NCBI GenBank assembly: GCA_965213735.1
Contig: CBDCAB010000005.1
Span: 2,108,001-2,172,000 of the forward strand
Direction of reading: 5' to 3'
From: CALDTK01 sp965213735
GTDB lineage: Bacteria > Bacteroidota > Bacteroidia > Chitinophagales > Saprospiraceae
Length of the DNA stretch: 64,000 nucleotides
Shown: positions 25,228-34,273 of the stretch, piece by piece
Layout of the letters: every line of letters starts with the position of its first letter
Position numbering within the stretch: the stretch's first letter is position 1
Translations under genes and position numbers: made by a program
Notes under the pieces: generated by a model
Databases searched by the model: none
The model's input: the letters and a program-made list of their open reading frames with translations, nothing else
Told to the model about the DNA's origin: nothing

Positions 25228-25992
25228 CTAGCCGCGACCCAAAGCTGCATTACGCAGACGCTGCAAGAAGGGACTCGCAAAGATGAAGTTGTCGAGAAAC
25301 TCATTGTCGCTAGTCAGTACCTCCGACTTGTTGCCGCGCCACACCAGCTTGCCGTGGTGCAGCAAGTTGATGTTATCACCAATCTCCATCACCGAATTCA
25401 TGTCGTGTGTATTGATGACAGTAGTAATGTTGTTGTCGTAAGTAATTCCTTGAATCAACTCGTCAATTACCATCGACGTTTTTGGGTCGAGACCTGAATT
25501 TGGCTCATCACAAAAGAGGTACTTCGGCTCTAAAACGATAGCGCGCGCTATACCAACCCGCTTCTGCATACCGCCAGATATCTCACTCGGAAATTTATCA
25601 TTGGCACCAGGTAAATTGACGCGCTCAAGGACATAATCGACGCGATCAACCATCTCTGATCGACTCATACTCGAAAACATCTCTAGCGGAAAAATAACAT
25701 TCTCCTGCACCGTCATCGAATCAAACAGCGCAGAGTATTGAAAGAGCATCCCCACCTCCATGCGGAGTTTGCGCAATTCATCATCAGTGAGCTCGCCAAA
25801 CTTACGCTCATCATAATAGATTTCTCCACTGGAAGGCTCCATAAGTCCCACTAAGAGCTTGAGCATCACCGTTTTGCCAGCACCAGAGAGGCCAATGATC
25901 AAGTTGCATTTCCCAGCTCTAAACTCCGTGCTGATGCCTTTGAGCACCTCGTTGTCATCAAAGGATTTCTTGACGTTGATGCACTTGATCAT
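25228..25992 (-). CDS. mlaF: MlaF-type ABC transporter ATP-binding protein
   Basis: A 254-residue ATPase of the Mla/MCE phospholipid-transport family that keeps outer-membrane lipid asymmetry. Walker A is GLSGAGKT, the Q-loop is FQYSALFDSMTV, the signature is SEISGGMQKR, Walker B is YLFCDEPNSGLDPKT, and the H-loop is INTHD. FQYSALFDS is typical of MlaF. It lies 60 bp downstream of the MlaE permease gene in the same direction; the MCE (MlaD) partner is not within the window. Confidence 0.92.
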   Translation of the reverse strand: MIKCINVKKSFDDNEVLKGISTEFRAGKCNLIIGLSGAGKTVMLKLLVGLMEPSSGEIYYDERKFGELTDDELRKLRMEVGMLFQYSALFDSMTVQENVIFPLEMFSSMSRSEMVDRVDYVLERVNLPGANDKFPSEISGGMQKRVGIARAIVLEPKYLFCDEPNSGLDPKTSMVIDELIQGITYDNNITTVINTHDMNSVMEIGDNINLLHHGKLVWRGNKSEVLTSDNEFLDNFIFASPFLQRLRNAALGRG

Positions 25993-26052
25993 GGCGGCAG
26001 CTTAATGTGAAGTTTGGGAAAAAGAGATATTAGTAGTGAGGTGAAAATTTCA

Positions 26053-26799
26053 TCAGCCAGTGAGTACTACGGCAATAACAAAATCTGCTAGTAAGATGAG
26101 GATATCACTCACCACTACCGCCTGAGTACTTGCCGCACCGAGTTCTACCGAACCGCCTTCCACATAGTAGCCCATGTAGCAACTAATGGTCGTAAGCAGG
26201 AATGCAAAGATGAAGGCCTTCACGAACATGATAAATACATTGTATGGCACAAAGAAGCTCTGCAGGCCTTTAATGTAAGCGCTGCTGGAAATAGTATCCG
26301 GCACCACCACCGCGAGGTAACCTCCCACTATGGCTACACCAGCAGCAATCGCCACCAGCATTGGAATCATCACCATCGCCGCTACCACCTTCGGAAGAAT
26401 GAGAAAAGCAGGCGTATTGACTCCCATAATTTCCATGGCGTCGATGTGCTCCTTTTGCCGCATACCGCCAATTTCTGAGGCCATGTTCGAGCCGATCTTG
26501 CCCGCGAGCACCAGACAAGTAATGGTTGGGGCAGATTCAATAATGGCGAGGTCGCGCACGATATAGCCGATGTAGTAGCTCGGCACGAGTTGTCCATCGA
26601 GTTGATAGGCAAATTGCACCGCGGCCACGGCTCCCATAAACACGGCAATGATTGCAACGATGATGAGCGATCCGATGCCGATATCATCCATCTGCCTGAG
26701 CGTTTCGCGCCAGTACACGTTCATGCGCTCGGGCTTGCTAAAAGCATCGGAAAGCAGCGAGATGTAGCGACCGAAATGGTACGGGATATTCTTAAACAT
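26053..26799 (-). CDS. mlaE: MlaE-family ABC transporter permease
   Basis: A 248-residue inner-membrane permease of the MlaE/DUF140 family, partner of the MlaF ATPase downstream. Features are the amphipathic N-terminal interfacial helix, five or so membrane helices (IGSLIIVAIIAVFMGAVAAV; LVLAGKIGSNMASEIGGM) and the coupling segment EIGGMRQKEHIDAMEIMGV with NTPAFLILPKVVA, a highly conserved family motif. The ATG at 26799 gives the normal length. Transcribed mlaE-mlaF; diverges from the SDR gene at 26879. Confidence 0.92.
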   Translation of the reverse strand: MFKNIPYHFGRYISLLSDAFSKPERMNVYWRETLRQMDDIGIGSLIIVAIIAVFMGAVAAVQFAYQLDGQLVPSYYIGYIVRDLAIIESAPTITCLVLAGKIGSNMASEIGGMRQKEHIDAMEIMGVNTPAFLILPKVVAAMVMIPMLVAIAAGVAIVGGYLAVVVPDTISSSAYIKGLQSFFVPYNVFIMFVKAFIFAFLLTTISCYMGYYVEGGSVELGAASTQAVVVSDILILLADFVIAVVLTG

Positions 26800-26878
26800 T
26801 CAGGCCAGGTCTAGCGGGCAAGGTAGCCCTCGCTGGGGAACGCTACTTTGGGCGCCTAGTTTCAAAACGCAGGGAGTT

Positions 26879-27592
26879 ATGATGTTGCAAAGGGCAGTTA
26901 TCACAGGCGCTACCAAGGGCATCGGTCGCGCTATCACCGCTCACCTGTGGCAACAAGGCTATGCGCTTGCCGTCTGTGCTCGCACGGCTGCCGACCTCGC
27001 CGAACTGCAGGAGGAGTTGCTAGCTTCTCGACCAGCTGGTGACTTACTCACGCAGGTGTGCGATGTGAGTGAGCAGGCCTCCCTTTCAGCTTTCGCCAAA
27101 ACCATACACGACACCTGGGGTAGCATCAGCGCTCTCATCAACAATGCGGGCAAGTTTATTCCCGGCAAACTAGTGGAGGAAGAGAGCGAGGTGCTGCAAG
27201 AGCTGCTAAACACCAACGTGCTGAGTGTCTACTACCTTACCAAGGCCTTGCTGCCGACGCTGCGCAACTCACCAAGTGCGGCAAGAATTATCAACATCAG
27301 TAGTGTAGCAGGTCTGGCTGCTTATCCAGCTGGGGGCAGCTACTCCGTCAGCAAATTTGCGCTGCGTGGCTTAAGTGCGGTGCTGCGTGAAGAACTTAAG
27401 GCTGAAGGCATTGGCGTCACTACCATTTATCCCGGTCCCACCTGGTCTGACAGTTGGAAAGGTGTTGATTTGCCTGCGACGCGGCTCATGCGTGCTGCGG
27501 ATGTTGCGCAGATGGTTGCCGGCGTCCTGAGCGTAAGTCCCCAGGCTGTTGTGGAAGAAATCGTGATGCGCCCGCAACTAGGTGACTTATAA
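26879..27592 (+). CDS. Short-chain dehydrogenase/reductase
   Basis: A 237-residue SDR. The NAD(P)-binding GATKGIGRAI is at 10-19, NNAGKF in the middle, Ser in ISSVAG and the catalytic YSVSKFAL (YxxxK), then PGPTWSD. Arginine after the first strand (CARTA) suggests NADP. Substrate unknown; it resembles 3-oxoacyl-ACP reductase-like SDRs of Bacteroidota. The tandem ATGATG at 26879/26882 leaves the exact start open by one codon. Monocistronic, divergent from mlaE. Confidence 0.87.
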   Translation: MMLQRAVITGATKGIGRAITAHLWQQGYALAVCARTAADLAELQEELLASRPAGDLLTQVCDVSEQASLSAFAKTIHDTWGSISALINNAGKFIPGKLVEEESEVLQELLNTNVLSVYYLTKALLPTLRNSPSAARIINISSVAGLAAYPAGGSYSVSKFALRGLSAVLREELKAEGIGVTTIYPGPTWSDSWKGVDLPATRLMRAADVAQMVAGVLSVSPQAVVEEIVMRPQLGDL

Positions 27593-27710
27593 ATTGTCTG
27601 AGCGTATAACTATATTCGGGTGTTATGTTCACCACTCCCTCACATTTCAGTCCAAAATCTGGCATTTACCAACTTCTAACAATGACTTCGTATAGTTTCG
27701 CAAGTAACTC

Positions 27711-28256
27711 ATGAGACTTGACCAACCGTACACCGTACTGCTGCTGGAGGACAGTGAGCCCGATGCATTCCTGCTCCAGCGTCAACTCGAGCGCATCCTG
27801 CCTCAGGTAAAACTTCACGTAGCTCCCAATCAAGTAGCGTACGAGCGTATGCTCAAAACACTTTCTCCCGATCTTATTTTATCTGATTATCGATTGCCGC
27901 AATACTCTGGCATCGAGGCACTTATGTATGCCCGCGCCCACGCACCTGTAGTGCCCTTTGTTTTTGTAACCGGAGCCTTACATAACGAAGAACTCGCCGC
28001 CGATACCATTCTCAAGGGTGCAAGTGGTTTCGTCCTCAAAAATAACCTCGCCAAGCTCGAAACTCTCCTGCCCGAGCTATTTGCTGGTCAGCCTGCGCAG
28101 GTGACCCCACCCGCCAAACCAGCAGAACCCGACGGCCATGAGCCAGACGGAGCAGCTGTCGCCCACGTCGATGAACTCTCCGCCGATCTAGCTCAAGCCG
28201 ATGCTGAGACACTCGCGCAGATCCGTCAAATTCTGGCAGCCCAAAAGTCTAACTAG
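27711..28256 (+). CDS. Single-domain response regulator with Pro/Ala-rich tail
   Basis: A 181-residue receiver protein. The acidic pocket is at Glu13-Asp14, the phospho-acceptor Asp59 sits in LILSDYRLP, the switch Thr in FVTGA, and Lys in GFVLKNNLAKL. The C-terminal ~50 residues are Pro/Ala/Asp-rich and hold no output domain, so it probably acts by protein contact like CheY or as a phosphorelay partner. The soluble TPR histidine kinase at 52041-54302 is an unlinked possible partner. Its stop overlaps the convergent tdk gene by 4 bp. Confidence 0.85.
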   Translation: MRLDQPYTVLLLEDSEPDAFLLQRQLERILPQVKLHVAPNQVAYERMLKTLSPDLILSDYRLPQYSGIEALMYARAHAPVVPFVFVTGALHNEELAADTILKGASGFVLKNNLAKLETLLPELFAGQPAQVTPPAKPAEPDGHEPDGAAVAHVDELSADLAQADAETLAQIRQILAAQKSN

Positions 28257-28894
28257 TCGATCAGACGCTGCTGCAGGCCCTGACTGGCCGAATCTGCTGA
28301 TTTCTTCGCTGTCTTGAAGGGCAGTACTGCTCCCATACGAAAGCAGCGTCGACAACGCGCTTCGTATGCATTCTGAGCACCGAGCAAAAGTTGATCCCCT
28401 TCTCCCGCGATGCGAAAGCTGTGGGTAGCCAAATTGCCACACTGCGCACAGATGGCGTGCACCTTGGTGATGTACTCAGCTACGGCGAGCACATTTGGCA
28501 TCGGGCCAAACGGCCTCCCCCGAAAGTCCATATCCAGCCCGGCAACGATGATGCGTTTGCCCTGCTCGGCAAGGTCCTCACACACTTGGGGTAGGTCTGC
28601 TGAGAAAAACTGGGCTTCGTCGATGCCCACCACATCGAGTTGCTCTGCCATGTTAATTATGGAGTGGGCCTTTGAAACCGGCGTACCCGGGTAGGCTCGC
28701 TGATCGTGAGAAACCACATCTTCGCGGTGGTAGCGAGAATCGGCATCAGGCTTAAATACACCTACACGCTGACCTGCAATTTCTGCTCTGCGTAGCCGCC
28801 GAATCAACTCCTCGGTCTTGCCTGAAAACATGGATCCGCAGATCGCTTCAATCCAGCCGCTGCGCTGGCCACGGTAGTGAGGCTCCAAAAACAT
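28253..28894 (-). CDS. tdk: Thymidine kinase (type II)
   Basis: Phosphorylates thymidine in the salvage pathway. The 213 residues show the P-loop GSMFSGKT at 20-27, the catalytic Glu93 in VGIDEAQFF, AGLDMDFRGRPF, and two CxxC zinc pairs (CAQC and CRRC) of the lasso domain. Length and order fit type II (TK1-like) kinases. ATG at 28894. It diverges from the conserved Bacteroidota gene whose GTG candidate start is only 1 bp away. Confidence 0.95.
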   Translation of the reverse strand: MFLEPHYRGQRSGWIEAICGSMFSGKTEELIRRLRRAEIAGQRVGVFKPDADSRYHREDVVSHDQRAYPGTPVSKAHSIINMAEQLDVVGIDEAQFFSADLPQVCEDLAEQGKRIIVAGLDMDFRGRPFGPMPNVLAVAEYITKVHAICAQCGNLATHSFRIAGEGDQLLLGAQNAYEARCRRCFRMGAVLPFKTAKKSADSASQGLQQRLID

Positions 28895-28964
28895 CGTGGC
28901 GAAGGTAGACCAAACAGCACCCCAACAGCGTAAGAGTGCTCACTCGTTCTATTTTCGCCCGTCT

Positions 28965-29750
28965 ATGAAGCTCGATCAGGCACAGGTATTTCTCGACCGC
29001 ATCAACCGACTATTCTCAGACATCAGCAGCAGCGGCGTGGAGGCCTCCGCCCTCGAACGTGATCTGCTGAAGGAGTACGTTCGCCGACTCTACGAATCGC
29101 TCACAGACGAAGCCTCCAACACCTTCCCCAAAGCCCCACCGAAAGCCTCCGCTCAACCTGCACCCGCGTTCACCTTCGAACCGGAGCCCCCAGCACCCAG
29201 CACCCAGCCCCAAGCACCCAGCCCCCAACCTCAAGCCCCCAGCCCCCAACCTCATGCCCCTAGCCCCCAGCCCCCACCTGACCAAAACACTGTGGTCAGG
29301 CCAGCCCCAAAAGTCATAGAAATCCCAGAGGAGGTAATGGCCGATGTGCGTCGCACCGAAGCGCACAGGCAAGTAGCCACTCCCGTTGCACAGGTGGAGG
29401 TGCAAGAGTCTCCATTCGCGCCGGAAATATCGGAGTTGTCGCCCAAAATGAAGGCGCTCTTCGAGGTCGAGCGCAGCTCAGATCTATCCGACAAACTCGC
29501 TGGTGCACCTATTAAGGACATGACCCGCAGTATGGCTATCAACGAGCGGCTGCTTACCCAAAACGAGCTGTTTGGTGGCAGCAAGCACGAACTCGATCAA
29601 GCACTTCAGCACCTCAATGAATTGCATGACTACGAAGCTGCCGTAAGCTATCTGGCCGGAGGTGCAGCTTTGGATCACGATTGGCTCGACGAGGAGCGCA
29701 AAGCCACAGCCCGAGCTTTCATCAAGCTGGTGCGTCGACGCTACGCGTAG
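28965..29750 (+). CDS. Conserved Bacteroidota protein with repeat-derived Pro-rich linker
   Basis: About 261 residues. The N-terminal helix (MKLDQAQVFLDRINRLFSDI) and SALERDLLKEYVRRLYE are separated by a Pro/Gln/Ser linker (~73-107) from a helical C-terminal domain (LSDKLAGAPIKDMTRSMAINERLL ending FIKLVRRRYA). The last part resembles a widespread Bacteroidota family of unknown function with a PIKDL ... INERFL ... NELF pattern; function unknown. The ATG at 28965 was preferred to GTG at 28896, which would sit 1 bp from tdk. The linker is encoded by the GCCCCCAGC-type repeat. It ends directly against the thioredoxin stop. Confidence 0.8.
   Translation: MKLDQAQVFLDRINRLFSDISSSGVEASALERDLLKEYVRRLYESLTDEASNTFPKAPPKASAQPAPAFTFEPEPPAPSTQPQAPSPQPQAPSPQPHAPSPQPPPDQNTVVRPAPKVIEIPEEVMADVRRTEAHRQVATPVAQVEVQESPFAPEISELSPKMKALFEVERSSDLSDKLAGAPIKDMTRSMAINERLLTQNELFGGSKHELDQALQHLNELHDYEAAVSYLAGGAALDHDWLDEERKATARAFIKLVRRRYA
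29185..29280. repeat. Short tandem repeat encoding a Pro-rich linker
   Basis: Imperfect units of CAGCACCCAG / CAGCCCCCAACCTCAAGCCC run for ~95 bp in frame and give repeated PSPQPQA-type residues. The same sequence family in the other orientation lies at 20851-20890, so this linker appears to come from a mobile or expandable intergenic repeat. Confidence 0.75.
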
Positions 29751-30065
29751 CTAGGCGAGTGTCTCAATCTGTTGCCTCAGTTCAGCAAGCGGGCGTGCGC
29801 CGGACTCGCGGTATTTCAACTCGCCGCCTTTGTAGATCATGATGGTGGGGACTGACTGCACGCCGAGTTTTCCCGCAAGGGCTTGATTGCGGTCGATGTC
29901 TATTTTCACGACCCTCACTTTATCGCCCATTTCATTCTTGAATTGCGCGAGTTGCGGCGCAAACGCTTTGCACGGTCCGCACCAGTCGGCGTGAAAGTCT
30001 ATCAGCACCGGCTTATCGCCACTAATAAGGTCGCTAAACGAGGTTTGCTTTTTCTCGGAAGCCAT
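29751..30065 (-). CDS. trxA: Thioredoxin
   Basis: A 104-residue cytoplasmic thioredoxin: active site WCGPC in DFHADWCGPCKAFAP, KIDIDRNQALAGKLGVQ, and the cis-Pro in VQSVPTIMIYKGGE. It reduces disulfides and could supply electrons to MsrB. The ATG at 30065 gives the standard length; an upstream TTG at 30098 is unlikely. Its stop is immediately adjacent to the stop of the convergent neighbour. Confidence 0.93.
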   Translation of the reverse strand: MASEKKQTSFSDLISGDKPVLIDFHADWCGPCKAFAPQLAQFKNEMGDKVRVVKIDIDRNQALAGKLGVQSVPTIMIYKGGELKYRESGARPLAELRQQIETLA

Positions 30066-30120
30066 GTCGCCTGTTTGGGAGCTGTAACGCTCGTGCAAGC
30101 TGCTGGTTTGCTTTCTCGCC

Positions 30121-31371
30121 TTAGGTCGCAGGCCGCGTAATGGCAGCGAGTGCCTCCCAGAAGCTAGGAAAGCTTTTAGTTACGACTTCAGCTTGCCCAA
30201 TTTCAACGGCTCCTCGGGCGGCCAGCAAACTAAAAGCCATAGCCATGCGGTGATCATTGTAAGTAGCCACAGAGACGGTGCCTTCCCACTGCGCCTCGCC
30301 CTCCTGCATGTAGTATGTCATGTCGTCTGATCCTGCAAACCGTGGGGGCAGTTTTGTCAGAAAGACGCCGACTTTTTGCAGTTCCTGCTGTAGCGCAGCG
30401 ATGCGATCAGTTTCCTTGATTTTGAGAGTTTCCAGTCCGCTGAATAGACCTGTTGTTCCGGTTACAGCACAGAGTATGGCGAAGGTTTGCGCCAGATCGG
30501 GATTTTCATTAAAATCCGCTTCAAAAGTGCTAGGTGTGATGTTTTGGGTTTTGCGAAAGCGCACTCCACTTTCGTCAAAACTGCACACGACTCCCCACTC
30601 CGCAATCCAGTCGCAAACGCGGCGATCGCCCTGCAGGCTGTCCCCGTGTAGATCCGGACAAACCAGTTCTTGTTCAAGTGGTAGAAGTGCCGCCCAGGCT
30701 GCTGCGTAAGATGCTGCCGACCAGTCTGCCTCCACCGTGTAGCTGCCGCCGGCATAGCCTTCTGGCTCCACTTTTACCTGCTGCTCGTTGACGGTAAGGC
30801 TTGCGCCAAAACGCTGCATGAGTGCACAGGTCATGTCGAGGTAAGGGCGACTGACGAGCTTGCCTGTCCAGTTGAGGGTAAGTCCGTCGGGCAAAGCGGG
30901 CGCGATGAGCAGCAGTGCGCTGAGGAATTGACTCGAGATATCACCGGCCAGGGTGACTGCGCTGTTGAGGGTAAGTGGTGAGGGGCCGATGCGGAGTGGT
31001 GGGTAGCCGGGCTTGCCGAGGTACTCGACGTAAGCGCCGATCACCTCGAGCGCCCCGATAAGTGGACCTATTGGCCGCTCCAGCATGCGTGCGCTTCCGG
31101 TAAGGGTTTGGTGGCCAGGCTGTGTAGCCAAATAGGCGGTGAGAAAGCGGAAGGTGGTGCCAGCAGCGCCGCAGTCGAGTATGGCTCCATCGGCTACTTG
31201 GCTTAGCAGGCGCTGCATGGTTTGTACATCTTCGGCGTCGCCAAACTTATTGATGTGGAGGGTATGTGGCTCTGCGGCAAGCGCTTGGATGATGAGCACG
31301 CGATTGGCCAGCGATTTAGAGCTTGGCAGCGTGAAGGTGCCGGAGTGGGGTAGGAGGGGGCCGAGGAGCAT
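30121..31371 (-). CDS. aroA: 3-phosphoshikimate 1-carboxyvinyltransferase (EPSP synthase)
   Basis: Joins shikimate-3-phosphate with phosphoenolpyruvate in aromatic amino acid synthesis. The 416 residues contain LPSSKSLANRVLI (substrate Lys/Ser), CGAAGTTFRFLTAYLA, GDISSQFLSALLL, ADWSAASYAAAW, KIKETDRIAAL and YNDHRMAMAFS, all family landmarks. GAAGTT stands where many enzymes have GNAGTA, a Bacteroidota-like variant. ATG at 31371. Two near copies of the iterated 14-mer lie within it (30548, 30568) and a third at 30799. Confidence 0.93.
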   Translation of the reverse strand: MLLGPLLPHSGTFTLPSSKSLANRVLIIQALAAEPHTLHINKFGDAEDVQTMQRLLSQVADGAILDCGAAGTTFRFLTAYLATQPGHQTLTGSARMLERPIGPLIGALEVIGAYVEYLGKPGYPPLRIGPSPLTLNSAVTLAGDISSQFLSALLLIAPALPDGLTLNWTGKLVSRPYLDMTCALMQRFGASLTVNEQQVKVEPEGYAGGSYTVEADWSAASYAAAWAALLPLEQELVCPDLHGDSLQGDRRVCDWIAEWGVVCSFDESGVRFRKTQNITPSTFEADFNENPDLAQTFAILCAVTGTTGLFSGLETLKIKETDRIAALQQELQKVGVFLTKLPPRFAGSDDMTYYMQEGEAQWEGTVSVATYNDHRMAMAFSLLAARGAVEIGQAEVVTKSFPSFWEALAAITRPAT

Positions 31372-31394
31372 GTGGGGTAAAAGTATTTGATTTT

Positions 31395-31505
31395 ACAGGC
31401 GGGGAAAATGCCTCCGGCGGTGAAATGCCTCCGGCGGTTTTGGCCTGCGGCGCGTTGCCTCCAGCGGTAAGAGCCTCCGGCGGTGGGGGAGCCTGCGGCG
31501 CTGCA
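31395..31505. repeat. CCTCCGGCGG / CCTGCGGCGC cluster upstream of aroA
   Basis: Six to seven 10-mers of the CCTCCGGCGG and CCTGCGGCGC types are separated by 5-10 variable bases, just upstream of aroA. They are the same elements as in 23397-24051. The remainder of the 415-bp gap up to the lipoprotein gene (31506-31786) shows no recognisable gene. Confidence 0.8.
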
Positions 31506-31786
31506 GATGGGAACATAGCACCTGGGGCGGAGTGAGCCTTAGGAGAGGTGGTACCCGATGGACCTGATGGAGTATCACTCGCGTAGCAGGAGGACGCTCA
31601 GGACCGTAATGGAATAGCGATAGGCTGCTTCTTGAGAGCGCGCGTAGCACTAGGTGGCCGATAAGGGCGAACTCATAGACGTAGTTCACGCAGTACTTAG
31701 GCTAGACCTCAGCTACATATGCCTGTCACCCCCATGCCCGGTATGTAGTCCAGATCATGTAGCTTACAAATGCAAATTTGCTCATC

Positions 31787-33112
31787 ATGCTACGTATACA
31801 TCATACGCTGACCTTATTCGCCTGGCTGCTACTCCTGCTCGGCGGCTGCACGTGCAACGATGATGATGAAGTATTTGTACCAGTTGTAGAACAAGAGGAA
31901 GCCACTACCGATGTAACCGAAGTGGTGGATGTAACCACCGAGTGGGTTTATGTAAATGCATTCCAAGAGCTTATCGCCGTAGACGAAACAGGTTTCTCTT
32001 TTCGGTCTACAGGTAGCTCAAGAGATAACATTATAAACTTAACGGATGGCCATGCCAGCTGGTCGAGTGAAACTATCGCGGAATCTGCAAGGTTGATTGA
32101 TCACACGAGGACAGCTAACGATAGCTTTTTATATAACCTCAGTGCCACCCGGAATAGTACTCAACACGCTGCGCTTTGGCTGTCTTCACCGTCTGACTCT
32201 ATCCACTTGGATAATTTAGGCTTGCCAGCAAATACTGAAATTCTCATACGCAACTTCGACAAAGGGATAATGCTTACAGCGCGAGAGCAGTCACCAAGTA
32301 GGACTATACATTTTTATTGGCTCGATGAAGGATTCACAAATCTGCGCTCCTACGGTTCCTACACGCGGGATGATCATCAGTATGAGGTGTACGCTGCAGC
32401 CATTCACGATGGGGCATTAGTAGCTGTGCTGCACCTCGACGACCAAGATCGCTTTTTCTCTTACCTACGCTGCGTGGGAGGAGACACCTGTACCACAACC
32501 CGCCTACTAACTTCAAATAGGAATCTTGAAATAAGACAATCTGCATCTGCTACACTTCCAGGATTTTCTAGAGGGAATAAGCTATACTTTCACTATAAAA
32601 GTCCCACATCTAAATTTATTGCATATGAAATCGACATGGCTGCTCAAGAGCCTGAGATGACCCGTATGTATGTGGCGCCCAATGTTGTCCCAGGTGAAAT
32701 ACTTCAACCGAATCCCACATATTTCATAAGAGACAATCCTGTAGGGATGTTCTTTCCTATAGACAATCCATCTTATCTGCAGACGGTTGTATTCACCCCA
32801 TTTGGGATTTTCGCTACCAACGGCACCTTCACCGCTCCCTGTGCATCTGCAATCTGCACCTATGGCTCACTAAACTACTTCCATCAGCAGGAGGGATTTC
32901 TTCTCGGATATACCGACGACATTGTTGCTGTAGTAGATGAAGATACTTATGAGCCTGTGAAAGTTATTCGATTTCGTTCACCTGGTACCGTGTCTCCTTT
33001 CACCATATCCTTAGCAAAGTACGCCAATGGCCAGCTATCGATTGCAGGTCTTAGCACAACAGTACGTGACGATTTACACGTGTTCTATGGCTCTACCCCA
33101 CTCAATCTCTAG
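31787..33112 (+). CDS. Putative lipoprotein of unknown function
   Basis: A 441-residue protein with a lipoprotein signal (LFAWLLLLLGGC, lipobox LGGC at about residues 20-23), then an acidic stretch (CNDDDEVFVPVVEQEE). The rest is beta-rich with repeated blade-like patterns (YVNAFQELIAVDETGFSF; GILFATNG-like GIFATNGTFT), loosely suggesting a beta-propeller, but no signature is clear. The ATG at 31787 was chosen over a TTG at 31778. It lies alone, convergent with nadA 8 bp away. Function unknown. Confidence 0.75.
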   Translation: MLRIHHTLTLFAWLLLLLGGCTCNDDDEVFVPVVEQEEATTDVTEVVDVTTEWVYVNAFQELIAVDETGFSFRSTGSSRDNIINLTDGHASWSSETIAESARLIDHTRTANDSFLYNLSATRNSTQHAALWLSSPSDSIHLDNLGLPANTEILIRNFDKGIMLTAREQSPSRTIHFYWLDEGFTNLRSYGSYTRDDHQYEVYAAAIHDGALVAVLHLDDQDRFFSYLRCVGGDTCTTTRLLTSNRNLEIRQSASATLPGFSRGNKLYFHYKSPTSKFIAYEIDMAAQEPEMTRMYVAPNVVPGEILQPNPTYFIRDNPVGMFFPIDNPSYLQTVVFTPFGIFATNGTFTAPCASAICTYGSLNYFHQQEGFLLGYTDDIVAVVDEDTYEPVKVIRFRSPGTVSPFTISLAKYANGQLSIAGLSTTVRDDLHVFYGSTPLNL

Positions 33113-33120
33113 TGAAGTAT

Positions 33121-34125
33121 CTAGAGCCGAGCCCGCGCGCTCACCTCTAGCATCCGATCAATACATGCTCTCCCTTCGCGAATGATCCAGTCAGGAAGAA
33201 TGATCTCCGGTAGTTCATACTGCATGCAGGTATACAGCTTCTCCATCGTGTTGCGTTTCATGTGCGGACATTCATTGCACGCACACGTGTTGTTGGGTGG
33301 AGCTGGAATAAATTCAGCATCAGGTCGACTTTTTATCATCTGATGAATTATTCCAGCCTCTGTCGCCACAACAAAAGTAGGTACCTCCACTTGCTCCTTC
33401 ACAAAGCGTAAGAGTCCGCTCGTGGATCCTATATAATCCGCTTGTTCGAGCAGCTTGGGCTCGCACTCGGGGTGAGCGATAAGTTTGGCTTCAGGATGTG
33501 CAGCTAGTAGCTTGGTGATTTTTTCATCGCTGAAGATTTCGTGCACCATGCATGAGCCGTTCCAGAGGCGCATCTCACGACCTGTCTTCTTCACCAGATA
33601 TTTCCCGAGATTTATGTCTGGAGCAAAGATGATAGGCTGATCCTGCGGAATGGATTCTATAATATGAACAGCATTGGTGCTCGTGCAACAGATATCCGTG
33701 AGCGTCTTAAGTTCTGCGGTGCAATTGATATAGCTCACCACGATATGATCGGGATATTTCTCTTTGTACTTACGGAACAGGTGTGGAGGGCATGAGTCGG
33801 CAAGCGAGCATCCAGCTTTCAGGTCGGGCAGGAGTACCTTCTTTGTCGGGTTTAGCATTTTGGCTGTCTCCGCCATAAAGTGCACACCTGCAAACACAAT
33901 AATCTCGGCATCTGTGGCCTCTGCTTGTTGGCTAAGGCCGAGTGAGTCGCCTACATAGTCAGCTACATCTTGGATCGGTCCTTCTTGATAATAGTGGGCG
34001 AGGACCACCGCATTTTTCTCTCGTTTTAGACGCTCTATTTCAGCTGCAAAATCTAAGGTGGGATCGGTGTCGACGTCGAGGTAGCCGTTACGAGTAAGGC
34101 TAGCCGTGGCTTGGGATAGGTCCAT
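33121..34125 (-). CDS. nadA: Quinolinate synthase
   Basis: Condenses iminoaspartate with dihydroxyacetone phosphate in NAD synthesis using a [4Fe-4S] cluster. The 334 residues include AHYYQEGPIQDVADYVGDSL, AGCSLADSCPP (Cys106 and Cys112), NGSCMVHE and TCACNECPHMKRNT near the C-terminus, which supply the cluster ligands. The ATG at 34125 was chosen over a TTG at 34131. nadB and nadC are not in this window. Confidence 0.95.
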   Translation of the reverse strand: MDLSQATASLTRNGYLDVDTDPTLDFAAEIERLKREKNAVVLAHYYQEGPIQDVADYVGDSLGLSQQAEATDAEIIVFAGVHFMAETAKMLNPTKKVLLPDLKAGCSLADSCPPHLFRKYKEKYPDHIVVSYINCTAELKTLTDICCTSTNAVHIIESIPQDQPIIFAPDINLGKYLVKKTGREMRLWNGSCMVHEIFSDEKITKLLAAHPEAKLIAHPECEPKLLEQADYIGSTSGLLRFVKEQVEVPTFVVATEAGIIHQMIKSRPDAEFIPAPPNNTCACNECPHMKRNTMEKLYTCMQYELPEIILPDWIIREGRACIDRMLEVSARARL

Positions 34126-34273
34126 GAGCAAAGGGTACGCAGGTATGTTGCGTCTACAGTAAACGATGGAGCTTAGGGGCCGGTTGAGTTGCGGCTGACG
34201 TCGTCCAATCGAACAGGGAGCTTTTTGGCGTGCAGAGATAACAATATGCTAAGTCCCTGCGGTTGAACGACGT

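Noticed and set aside
24897..25304. A 135-residue minus-strand frame over the tRNA
   Set aside because: It runs through tRNA-Leu and into mlaF in another frame; its composition is not protein-like.
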